From Bacteroidota bacterium (GTDB taxonomy: Bacteria; Bacteroidota; Bacteroidia; Bacteroidales; FEN-979), in contig JAPLDN010000257.1 of the NCBI GenBank assembly GCA_026391755.1, positions 1-25,095 on the forward strand: a DNA stretch of 25,095 bases, read 5' to 3'. A model generated the notes under the pieces. It saw only the letters and a program-made list of their open reading frames with translations. It ran no database searches and had not been told where the DNA came from. Made by a program: the position numbers and the translations under genes. How positions within the stretch are numbered: position 1 is the stretch's first letter; each line of letters starts with the position of its first letter. This document shows, in pieces, positions 17,789 to 24,411 of the stretch.

Positions 17789-17851
17789 GCATAAATGCGT
17801 AAATGAGCAGGTTAATCATGTAAATGTGCCTTTTATGAAGGTTTTAACTGC

Positions 17852-17915
17852 AGCAGGAAAAACAATAAACCCGGCTTAATGAGTGAGCTTGCTCGGGAAT
17901 TAAATATTTCCTGCT
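17852..17915. other. Nested inverted repeats in a divergent intergenic region
   Basis: AGCAGGAAA (17852-17860) and TTTCCTGCT (17907-17915) are perfect 9-base inverted arms. Inside them CCCG (17870-17873) can pair with CGGG (17894-17897), and GAG (17885-17887) with CTC (17892-17894), so the inner helices compete at their edge. TAATGAG (17877-17883) and CTCATTA (17914-17920) form an alternative pairing. The structure lies between divergent genes, 32 bases before the ATG at 17947. It may be an RNA structure in the leader of the plus-strand gene or a DNA operator. Confidence 0.4.
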
Positions 17916-17946
17916 CATTATTATTTATTTGTATATTTAAACTTTG

Positions 17947-18119
17947 ATGATTAACAAACGGGAATTCTCAAGATCCATACTCGACATAAAAATTGTCAAT
18001 TCTATTATAATTCAGTATTTTTTATCCTTGTTTTCCTATTAATCAAAATTTCCAGCGGATTCTCACAAGTCGTCACAAATCAACAAAGAATCTATTTTAT
18101 AAGTGATGTCCAGGCACCG
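17947..18119 (+). pseudogene. Out-of-frame 5' end of the secreted metallophosphoesterase gene
   Basis: ATG at 17947 opens MINKREFSRSILDIKIVNSI and then IIQYF before ending at TAA (18040-18042). The frame of the downstream phosphoesterase is open from 17955 but contains no ATG, GTG or TTG before 18120. It encodes FILVFLLIKISSGFSQ, then RIYFISDVQAP. Adding one T to the six-T run at 18018-18023 would join the two frames into a signal peptide followed by the first metal-binding motif. I infer a one-base loss in a homopolymer, either real or a sequencing or assembly error. Confidence 0.6.
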
Positions 18120-18890
18120 ATGCAGGTAGAGAAAATCATTAGCAAAGCATACCGCAATGAAGAAGCCAGGGATAGTTTATTTTCAAATATAATACTTCAG
18201 CACCCAAAGAATTTATTTCTTTTGGGCGATCTGGCTTCGAAGGGTTCAAAAGAAAAAGCATGGGCGCCATTAGATACGTTCCTGTATTCTCTGAATAAAA
18301 TTCAAACATCAGTTTATGCTATACCGGGGAATCACGAATACATGGGAAAATCGGCCGGTATGCGCATGTTTACAAAGCGTTTCCCGGAGCAATGGTTATA
18401 TGGATATTTTGTTGATGTTGATTCTATCGCCATCGTTTTGCTTAACTCAAATTTCAAACACCTTGTCGTCATGGATTCGCTGGATGCTGATCCGGGTATA
18501 AAGGCAATAATCGTTTGTACACATCATGCACCCTATAGTAACAGCAAGATAGTGGGTTCGTCAAAACCGGTTTCAGAAATGATTGTCCCTGAATTTGAAA
18601 AATCAAAGAAATCAAAACTTTTAATAAGCGGGCATTCTCATAACCTGGAATATTTTTCAGATAGCATCGGGAAACATTTTCTTGTTATCGGGGGAGGCGG
18701 AGGGATAGCGCAACCCCTAATTCCCATGGATAAACGCATATATCATGACCTGCTCGGGCAGGATCTGAAACCAATATATTTTTACCTGGTTATTGAAAAA
18801 AATGGAAATTGCCTGAAACTTATTGCAAAAGGATTTAAAAAGGATTTCAACTTTTTTGAATTGGAAATTGGGACTTTAAAGCTTAATTAA
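18120..18890 (+). CDS. Calcineurin-like metallophosphoesterase (5' end frameshifted)
   Basis: The ATG at 18120 is the first start codon in this frame and gives 256 residues, but it is not a credible native start. The first metal motif (FISDVQAP, a DxQ variant of DxH) is encoded just upstream, at about 18099-18119. Within the frame the remaining motifs are intact: FLLGDLASKG, IPGNHEYMG, CTHHAPYS and ISGHSHNLEYF. The complete protein would begin with a signal peptide at 17947 and act outside the cytoplasm, likely on a phosphoester. Without the upstream part it lacks both the export signal and one metal ligand, so as read it is probably inactive. It is unlike the YaeI-type enzyme at 10059-11000, which has DLH and HTHGG motifs. 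It converges on the FadL-like gene, with 36 bases between stops. Confidence 0.8.
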   Translation: MQVEKIISKAYRNEEARDSLFSNIILQHPKNLFLLGDLASKGSKEKAWAPLDTFLYSLNKIQTSVYAIPGNHEYMGKSAGMRMFTKRFPEQWLYGYFVDVDSIAIVLLNSNFKHLVVMDSLDADPGIKAIIVCTHHAPYSNSKIVGSSKPVSEMIVPEFEKSKKSKLLISGHSHNLEYFSDSIGKHFLVIGGGGGIAQPLIPMDKRIYHDLLGQDLKPIYFYLVIEKNGNCLKLIAKGFKKDFNFFELEIGTLKLN

Positions 18891-18921
18891 CACAAATTCT
18901 CCTTTTTAAAGTTCCTCCTTG

Positions 18922-18947
18922 ACTTATTATCTCTTGAAATAATAAGT
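18922..18947. terminator. Inverted repeat over the stop codon of the FadL-like gene
   Basis: ACTTATTAT (18922-18930) and ATAATAAGT (18939-18947) are perfect 9-base arms with an eight-base loop. The minus-strand TAA (18929-18927) lies in one arm. It sits between convergent genes and could act in transcript ending, but the stem is entirely A/T-rich at its core and would be weak as RNA. Confidence 0.35.
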
Positions 18948-20345
18948 ATACCCTAAAACAACCCCAAAGGACTGGGCAAAAACGTTTGCTCTTGAGGTCA
19001 TATCAGCTCCCGGACTTACGATCACAATCGGGTCTATCTGCTTTCCAGGGCTGAATCCATAAGAAAAGCCCAGGGTAAGTGTCTGACGAACATTGTGATA
19101 GGAAAGACCGCTTGATAGATAATAAAGGTCCCAGTTGCCCGTTTTCGGAATAAGTTCGTTAATTTCATCCGGCGGGATGTAAGATGAATAATCGGTATGG
19201 GCACCAAGGATAAGATTGAATTTTTTTCCAAGAGCCTGGTCAAATCCAACTCCCACGTTGAAGACTGGTTTTGCCGCAACTCCCATGTAAAGCATCTGAT
19301 CTATCTTCCGGCTCATCCCTGAACTGTCCCTTATAGAAGAAGGATAAACAAACGCTTCATTTCCGGGTTGCATGATATAGTAAGAACCTATCCTTGAATA
19401 ATATTCGGCCGAAACTGCAATCCTCGTTTTCGGAGAATGGTATTCAATACCAACCCCAATTGCAAGCGGATGATAGTAACTTGCTTGGGTGGAGGTATTT
19501 TCGGCCATAATCATATAAGTATTCTTTTGCTCTCCGGATGAAGATCCTGAGATGTACCCGGATTCTTCCCTTTTTGCACTTCCGTTTCCGTATATTCCTA
19601 TCGAAGGGGTAGTAAGCGAGAACCCGAATCTCCATCGACCCGTCTCATATGCAAGTCCGATCTTGGCGAGGATACCGAGGGCCATGTATTTCAGGCTTTC
19701 GTTACTGTTTGAAACAATAAGCGAGGAAATAGTATCCGCTGAAGAGGATTGTCTGGTATTATTTGTGATGCCGGAGGTTTGTCCACGGTATGTGCAGAAC
19801 AGGCTTACCCCGATTCCAAAATTTTTATTCACCTTGTAACTTGCACAAGCTCCGAACCATTGTTCATTGATCTGGTTTACATAATTGAACTCACCGAGGT
19901 ACCTGTTTGGCTCCATCCCTGTATTGCTTGCCCCGTATTTTGTATACCGGGAGCTCATCAGGATATTGGTGAAATTCCTGGTCAATATTGTATAGCAAAA
20001 TTTAAACCCGGGGACTTTAATATAATTGATCATCCCGGAAAGGATCTGGGGATAAATGCTCATTTGGGCCGAATTCAGGTTTACCCCTGATCCGGCTCCG
20101 TCGGTTATATTTATTTTATCGAGTTTATACAGGTTCCCGTCAACCGACAGGTTAGGATATTCAATAAATGATATGGCACCGGGATTATAAAAGGCTGCAC
20201 TGTTGTCGCGAGACCCTGCAATTACAGCATTTCCCATGAGAGTACTCACTGCCCCGAACTGCTGCGACCAATAATGATTCTCCTGGGAAATTGCAGCCTG
20301 AAACCCCGACATAAGTGCAAAAAGGCTGAGTAGAAGCGGCTTCAT
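18927..20345 (-). CDS. FadL/OmpP1-like outer-membrane transport protein
   Basis: This 472-residue protein has a signal peptide (MKPLLLSLFALMSGFQAAIS). The mature N-terminus contains QQFGAVSTLMGNAV and SRDNSAAFYNPGAISF, the pattern found at the start of FadL/OmpP1/TodX family barrels (a gene-dense GxxxAxxDDxSAxxxNPA-like motif). The remainder is a series of amphipathic strands ending in FGVVLGYTYYFKR with a terminal aromatic-containing strand. FadL proteins move hydrophobic substrates such as long-chain fatty acids across the outer membrane. The low similarity outside the N-terminus leaves the substrate open. The minus-strand START-domain gene ends 96 bases upstream of this start. A -7 match at 20393-20400 suggests this gene has its own promoter. 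Confidence 0.8.
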   Translation of the reverse strand: MKPLLLSLFALMSGFQAAISQENHYWSQQFGAVSTLMGNAVIAGSRDNSAAFYNPGAISFIEYPNLSVDGNLYKLDKINITDGAGSGVNLNSAQMSIYPQILSGMINYIKVPGFKFCYTILTRNFTNILMSSRYTKYGASNTGMEPNRYLGEFNYVNQINEQWFGACASYKVNKNFGIGVSLFCTYRGQTSGITNNTRQSSSADTISSLIVSNSNESLKYMALGILAKIGLAYETGRWRFGFSLTTPSIGIYGNGSAKREESGYISGSSSGEQKNTYMIMAENTSTQASYYHPLAIGVGIEYHSPKTRIAVSAEYYSRIGSYYIMQPGNEAFVYPSSIRDSSGMSRKIDQMLYMGVAAKPVFNVGVGFDQALGKKFNLILGAHTDYSSYIPPDEINELIPKTGNWDLYYLSSGLSYHNVRQTLTLGFSYGFSPGKQIDPIVIVSPGADMTSRANVFAQSFGVVLGYTYYFKR

Positions 20346-20392
20346 TAAAAAGGACTTAAAAATAAACTGATGTTCCCATCTTTACCTTGAAA

Positions 20393-20400
20393 CAAATTTA
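20393..20400 (-). promoter_or_regulatory. Probable -7 element for the FadL-like gene
   Basis: The minus strand reads TAAATTTG, an exact TAnnTTTG match 47 bases before the ATG at 20345. No TTG lies 19-21 bases upstream. Confidence 0.45.
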
Positions 20401-20441
20401 TACAAAACCGCCTAAATATCTTCTATTAAGGTTCACCAGAT

Positions 20442-21059
20442 CTACTTTTTTTCCATTCGCTGCCTGATCCCGCTGAAGACCTGTAATGGTGAATCGACGA
20501 TAAGCATGTTGGAGATCCAGTCAGGGATACTTCCGGCCGGGTCAATATAGCCTTCAAGAACTACATGGGATCTTTCATTGCCTGCAGGTTCGACGGTCCA
20601 GGTTTGCCGATACTCTTTGATCCGAATCATATCCTCACGTTCAGGGAAGACCCCGTCGAGGGGAACAGCAGTTATTTTCCCCACGCCAGTGACCTGGTCA
20701 TATGTAACTGTAACATCCACACATAGGTCGCGATCAATAACCGGCCAGGGCAAATCATAAACCAGATAATACTGCGCCCGTTTATTCTTCTCATAAAGCA
20801 GCACCTTGATCTGGTTGAAGTTTTTATCCCACCAATCGGTATTGTTAACATCCTCGATAAGAGCAAAAACTTTGTCTGCCGGCGCATTAATGTCGGCAAC
20901 CCCTTTATAAGCCTTCAGTGACTTTCCGGCTTCCTTTCGGGTGTATATTTTTATGCCTTCCTTTTCTTTGATAAAATCCCATGATTGGGCAACCACGGAA
21001 AATGGAAGCACTAAGGCTAACAATACCAATAATATGAAGCAAAACCGGTAATGTTTCAA
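20442..21059 (-). CDS. Exported START-domain (SRPBCC) lipid-binding-like protein
   Basis: This 205-residue protein begins at TTG (21059). No ATG, GTG or TTG lies between that codon and the upstream in-frame TAG, and the signal peptide (KHYRFCFILLVLLALVLPF, cleavage near VVAQ) follows at once, so a TTG start is well supported. The mature part is a START domain: WDFIKEKEGIKIYTRK, SLKAYKGVADINAPADKVFA, LIEDVNNTDWWDKNF, YLVYDLPWPVIDRDLCV and the C-terminal helix DSPLQVFSGIRQRM. START domains hold a hydrophobic ligand in a helix-grip pocket. The export signal puts this one in the periplasm or outside. The ligand is unknown; lipids or sterol-like molecules are possible by family analogy. Its neighbour, a FadL-like transporter, is compatible with lipid handling, though this is inference. 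Confidence 0.85.
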   Translation of the reverse strand: MKHYRFCFILLVLLALVLPFSVVAQSWDFIKEKEGIKIYTRKEAGKSLKAYKGVADINAPADKVFALIEDVNNTDWWDKNFNQIKVLLYEKNKRAQYYLVYDLPWPVIDRDLCVDVTVTYDQVTGVGKITAVPLDGVFPEREDMIRIKEYRQTWTVEPAGNERSHVVLEGYIDPAGSIPDWISNMLIVDSPLQVFSGIRQRMEKK

Positions 21060-21173
21060 AACACCTGAGTTTTTTACAAAGTAATGCTATCCCTTTGAAT
21101 AGTATGAAACCGGAAAAACAGCATCAATACCTTTCTTTCTGAGTCTTCTTTAAAGATAATTCTGACAGTTTAT

Positions 21174-22034
21174 TTATTGTTTAACTAACTCCACACGACG
21201 GTTAAGCGAGCGGCCTGCTTCCGAATCATTACTGGCTACAGGTGCTGTTGGCCCGTCTCCGCATGCTTTCAGGCGGGATGCAGCAACACTATAATTGTTT
21301 ACCAGGGTGTTTACAATGGCAATCGCCCTGTCCTGTGACAATTTCATATTTGCTTCCAATGTTCCTTTATTATCAGTATGTCCTACGACATAGAGTTTAA
21401 GACCTGCGTCACTTTGAAGTAATTTCGCAATTTCCTTCAAGGCCGCCTGGGATTCAGGTTTCACATCCGCTTTGCCTGTATCAAAATAAATTCCGTAAAG
21501 AGTTGCTTTGCCTGATTCTTTGATGCTCTTATTCATTGCGCTGGCATCAGCAACCACATCCTGTTTCATAGCTTCCTTCTCGATCAGGTGAATGGAGTAG
21601 GAACCATTGCCGTTTGCTGTTATATAAGCCCAGGTTTCCATGTTGTTTTTAACCACTTTAACCACCACATCTTCTCCCGGATCATGAAATTCATATACAA
21701 GCATTCCTCCAACTGATTTGGCGGCGTTTATATAATTATGGCCAATCTGCAGGGGGCTGGGTGCTTGAATATTATCATTTGGTTCGTAAATAATGAAAAG
21801 AGAGTGCCCCTGGACAATCTGGGTTTTATTATCGCTGACTTTGAATTCGTACTGATCGAACTGTAAATCATCATACCGGTAAATGTGGTAGCCTGGCATC
21901 CTGGTAAAGAGGGAGGGATCTTTACTGCCTTCGGCGTCATTCTGGGAAAAGGCAGAATTACCCGTAAAAACTAATATTCCGGTCAGCAGGAAAAATACTG
22001 CACACTCCCTGACTTTTTTCATTTTGTTCTTCAT
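21174..22034 (-). CDS. OmpA-family outer-membrane/periplasmic protein
   Basis: This 286-residue protein starts at the ATG at 22034. The minus strand shows AAGGAG nine bases upstream, a stronger Shine-Dalgarno than usual in this window; an internal ATG at 22022 is possible. A signal peptide ends near NSAFSQ. Residues about 40-165 form an unassigned N-terminal domain (LFTRMPGYHIYRYDDLQFDQ and GHNYINAAKSVGG). Residues about 178-286 are the OmpA peptidoglycan-binding domain: IYFDTGKADVKPES, VVGHTDNKGTLEANMKLSQD, RAIAIVNTL and LNRRVELVK, with the conserved Asp and Arg positions present. It likely anchors the outer membrane to the wall. It has its own strong-looking promoter (22071-22101), which overlaps the 5' end of the divergent dioxygenase gene. 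Confidence 0.9.
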   Translation of the reverse strand: MKNKMKKVRECAVFFLLTGILVFTGNSAFSQNDAEGSKDPSLFTRMPGYHIYRYDDLQFDQYEFKVSDNKTQIVQGHSLFIIYEPNDNIQAPSPLQIGHNYINAAKSVGGMLVYEFHDPGEDVVVKVVKNNMETWAYITANGNGSYSIHLIEKEAMKQDVVADASAMNKSIKESGKATLYGIYFDTGKADVKPESQAALKEIAKLLQSDAGLKLYVVGHTDNKGTLEANMKLSQDRAIAIVNTLVNNYSVAASRLKACGDGPTAPVASNDSEAGRSLNRRVELVKQ

Positions 22035-22070
22035 ACTAATGATCTCCTTTGTTTATTTTTGTATGGATTT

Positions 22071-22101
22071 CAAAGATAAGTGAATATAAATGACGATCCA
22101 A
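22071..22101 (-). promoter_or_regulatory. Bacteroidota-type promoter for the OmpA-family gene
   Basis: On the minus strand, TTG (22101-22099), exactly 20 bases, then TATCTTTG (22078-22071) matches the Bacteroidota -33/-7 pattern. The -7 octamer and spacing are identical to those of the LamG-LruC gene promoter. The -33 element lies inside the first codons of the divergent dioxygenase gene (ATG at 22090). Confidence 0.7.
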
Positions 22102-22887
22102 GCGTATAAAAAAATGCCTGTGCTTTTCGCAGGTCATGGCAGTCCCATGAATGCCATAGAGGAAAATGAATTTGTGCAGGTTTGGCGGGCGCTTGGAAAA
22201 TCCCTGCCAAAACCAAATGCTATTTTATGTGTGTCGGCACATTGGGAAACGAAAGGAACTTTTGTAACCGTCATGGAAAAACCTCTGACAATCCACGATT
22301 TTGGCGGATTCCCGCAGGAATTATATGAAGTGCAGTATCCTGCGCCCGGAAGTCCTGAGCTTGCAAAAGAAACAAAGGCCCTCATTTCAAAAACCGAAGT
22401 CAGACTGGATGAGAAATGGGGTCTGGATCATGGCTGCTGGAGTGTGTTGAAACAGATGTTCCATGCAGCAAATATCCCGGTAATCCAGATGAGCCTCGAT
22501 TACTCCCGCCCTGCTCAATACCATTATGATCTTGCCAAAGAAATCTCGTCATTGCGCAAGAAAGGAATTTTGATAATCGGCAGTGGGAATCTGGTCCATA
22601 ACCTCAGATTGGTTGACTGGGGCAAAATGAATGAAACAGGCTTTGGATTTGACTGGGCCATCGAAGCCAATGAGAAGATGAAAAAACTCATCCTTTCCAA
22701 CGACCATCAATCGCTGATCAACTACCGGGATCAGGGGAAGGCTTTTGATCTTGCCATCCCCACGCCGGAACACTTCCTGCCTTTGCTTTACGCCCTTGCT
22801 TTGAAAGAGGAGAACGAACAGATCGAATTTTTCAATGATAAACCTGTCATGGGCTCTCTCACGATGACATCGCTTAAGATCGGTTGA
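22090..22887 (+). CDS. ygiD: 4,5-DOPA-type extradiol ring-cleavage dioxygenase (LigB superfamily)
   Basis: This 265-residue cytoplasmic protein belongs to the YgiD/DODA group of the LigB superfamily. Metal-site and active-site histidines appear in their usual contexts: LFAGHGSPMNAIE (His16), CVSAHWETKGT (His51), TIHDFGGFP (His69), LDHGCWSVL (His114) and IGSGNLVHNLR (His170). Length matches the family (about 260-270). E. coli YgiD opens the ring of L-DOPA between carbons 4 and 5 in vitro; its natural substrate is unclear. It starts at the ATG at 22090, 55 bases from the divergent OmpA-family start. I saw no matching -7 element for this gene. No DOPA or aromatic catabolism genes lie nearby, so the pathway cannot be inferred. 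Confidence 0.88.
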   Translation: MTIQAYKKMPVLFAGHGSPMNAIEENEFVQVWRALGKSLPKPNAILCVSAHWETKGTFVTVMEKPLTIHDFGGFPQELYEVQYPAPGSPELAKETKALISKTEVRLDEKWGLDHGCWSVLKQMFHAANIPVIQMSLDYSRPAQYHYDLAKEISSLRKKGILIIGSGNLVHNLRLVDWGKMNETGFGFDWAIEANEKMKKLILSNDHQSLINYRDQGKAFDLAIPTPEHFLPLLYALALKEENEQIEFFNDKPVMGSLTMTSLKIG

Positions 22888-22958
22888 TGTAAATATAGCG
22901 CCCCTGCCTGAAACCCTGAATGGATTAATTACCACATGAACTTCATAAGAACAACCGA

Positions 22959-23552
22959 CTATTTCTTAGTTATAAACAAGCCATCTTTAAACATTGCTTT
23001 AACTGTAGTCTTTGCAAAAGTATAAGCCAGCTTGTCCGTGCCGTCTTCCAGTGTTCCGCTGAGCTGCTGGGCCCATTGTTCATCCAAAGATGCCCTGTTA
23101 TAGAAATACACACTGAGTTTAACCACTGTAACCATTTTAGCACCTCCTGAAATCGGAACACTTGCTGCTGCATAGCCGCCGTATCCTCCTACTCCAACTC
23201 CTACACTGACAGTCGGGGTATTTTCCGCATGTTTTTCTGCGCCGTTGACCGAATAGATCAGCAGGGCATCAACCTGTAGCGAATCTGCAATGACAAGGAA
23301 TGCTTCGCGGGATACCCCATCAGTCTTCTTAACATTCAGGTAAGCCGGGATCGCAACTATCCCCTTGTCATTCAAAAATTTTACCGTATTGTTTTCGAGT
23401 TGCCTTCTTGCAGTGACATCCGATATTTTGGCAAGGACCATCACTTTGCGATAAGGTTCAGGCTTATAGTCAGAGGCCTTCCAGGTTGTTTGCGCCCAGG
23501 TAGCTGGCAGCACCAAAACGATAAGGCAAAAAGCAATCATGAGCTGTTTCAT
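22959..23552 (-). CDS. Exported protein of unknown function
   Basis: This 197-residue protein has a signal peptide (MKQLMIAFCLIVLVLPATWA). The mature chain alternates strands and helices: YRKVMVLAKISDVTARRQLE, FLNDKGIVAIPAYL, FLVIADSLQVDALLIYSVNG. A glycine/valine-rich loop follows (TVSVGVGVGGYGGYAAA), and then MVTVVKLSVYFYNRASLDEQW. This layout, with a conserved-looking strand carrying KVMVLA, a helix of charged residues and DALLIY, resembles the alpha/beta fold of LpoB/DUF4136/TolB-N type envelope proteins, but I do not recognise a specific family. The Gly-rich loop could contact membrane or protein. It converges with the dioxygenase gene (71-base gap). An imperfect -7 (TATCTTTA) lies at 23578-23585. 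Confidence 0.65.
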   Translation of the reverse strand: MKQLMIAFCLIVLVLPATWAQTTWKASDYKPEPYRKVMVLAKISDVTARRQLENNTVKFLNDKGIVAIPAYLNVKKTDGVSREAFLVIADSLQVDALLIYSVNGAEKHAENTPTVSVGVGVGGYGGYAAASVPISGGAKMVTVVKLSVYFYNRASLDEQWAQQLSGTLEDGTDKLAYTFAKTTVKAMFKDGLFITKK

Positions 23553-23672
23553 AAAAAGGAAATGAGGTTAGTTCAGGTAAAGATATAAAAAAACAGGAAT
23601 ATCTCAGCTAAGTATCCGGGTAATGGCTTTCGTTTTATACGTTTAATCCAAATCGCTTCCTGCTTCTCAAAA

Positions 23673-24275
23673 TTAACATCCTGAAAGATTTCTTGCCACC
23701 ATAATCCCTGTCATTTCATACTTCTGAAATTTAACATTTTGAATGGTCTCTTGAGCTGATTTGACGTCCACGATTTTATAGCCAATATTGCCTTTGGATT
23801 CAGCGATGTTATTGCTCGTTACACTGCCTGAAATAACCAGCAGATAATATTTGCCGGGCCTTAAACATAAAGTATAATTTCCTGTCCCGTTTGTTTCAGC
23901 CCTGACAATAGCGGGTAATTTCTTGAATCCGCTGATGTATTTGAAGGTAAAATTCGACAATGTATCAAAATTGTCACGCATTTTGTTATTTCTGACAGGA
24001 TCTATTGAATTATAAATTGACAGCAAATAATCGTATTTGTATCCTTGAAACCTTTCAATCACATTTTTAAGGTCACCATATCCGGTTGATTTGAAATCGT
24101 TTTCGTTAATGGCATAAATTTCACATCCGGCATCTGCATAATCGGCAGACTTGTAAGCGTCTCTGTAAGATGCAACACCTGACAATTTCCCATTTTCAGC
24201 AGACGGCCCTCCATTATCAACGATGCAGGATAGGGTAACACCAAGCACGAACATAGCGATAAGAATATTTTTCAT
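23673..24275 (-). CDS. Small lipoprotein with carboxypeptidase-regulatory-like fold
   Basis: From the ATG at 24275 the product is 200 residues with a lipoprotein signal peptide (MKNILIAMFVLGVTLSC, lipobox Cys17). A TTG at 24302 is in frame but overlaps the -7 element at 24300-24307, so it is rejected. The mature part begins IVDNGGPSAENGKLSGVASY. It then contains YDYLLSIYNS and IVRAETNGTGNYTLCLRPGK, ending in YYLLVISG, a pattern like carboxypeptidase-regulatory or transthyretin-like beta-sandwiches in Bacteroidota envelope lipoproteins. No catalytic motif is seen. It is transcribed divergently from the sensor kinase, and the 11-bp repeat array lies between the two genes, so the two may be co-regulated. 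Confidence 0.65.
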   Translation of the reverse strand: MKNILIAMFVLGVTLSCIVDNGGPSAENGKLSGVASYRDAYKSADYADAGCEIYAINENDFKSTGYGDLKNVIERFQGYKYDYLLSIYNSIDPVRNNKMRDNFDTLSNFTFKYISGFKKLPAIVRAETNGTGNYTLCLRPGKYYLLVISGSVTSNNIAESKGNIGYKIVDVKSAQETIQNVKFQKYEMTGIMVARNLSGC

Positions 24276-24299
24276 GGTTTTAAATTTAAGTTTATAAGG

Positions 24300-24307
24300 C
24301 AAAAGTA
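24300..24307 (-). promoter_or_regulatory. Probable -7 element for the small lipoprotein gene
   Basis: The minus strand reads TACTTTTG, matching TAnnTTTG, 24 bases before the ATG at 24275. No good -33 element is visible; the repeat array begins 19 bases further upstream. Confidence 0.5.
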
Positions 24308-24326
24308 GTCTTATATCAACCGGAGT

Positions 24327-24370
24327 CTTGTTACTGACTAGTTATTGAGTTGTTAATGACTTGTTATTGC
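24327..24370 (+). repeat. Four tandem 11-bp repeats, probable response-regulator operator
   Basis: Four adjoining 11-base units: CTTGTTACTGA (24327), CTAGTTATTGA (24338), GTTGTTAATGA (24349) and CTTGTTATTGC (24360). The shared core is T-x-GTTA-x-TG at identical positions in every unit. An 11-base period puts all copies on one face of the helix, as in arrays bound head-to-tail by OmpR/PhoB-type regulators. The array lies between divergent promoters, 19 bases from one -7 element (24300-24307) and 24 from the other (24395-24402). Confidence 0.65.
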
Positions 24371-24394
24371 TGCTAATATACCATATTTAATGGC

Positions 24395-24402
24395 TAATTT
24401 TG
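24395..24402 (+). promoter_or_regulatory. Probable -7 element for the sensor kinase gene
   Basis: TAATTTTG matches TAnnTTTG and ends nine bases before the ATG at 24412, implying a very short leader. There is no TTG at the ideal 20-base spacing (the nearest, in repeat 4, is 25 bases away), which fits a promoter that needs an activator at the adjacent repeats. Confidence 0.5.
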
Positions 24403-24411
24403 TAATCTCAA

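Noticed and set aside
17742..17819. Upstream in-frame extension of the LamG-LruC lipoprotein to 17819
   Set aside because: A full promoter lies inside it at 17758-17788, and the lipoprotein signal peptide begins directly at the ATG at 17741.
24276..24302. TTG start at 24302 for the small lipoprotein
   Set aside because: It overlaps the -7 element at 24300-24307 and would place nine extra residues ahead of the signal peptide.
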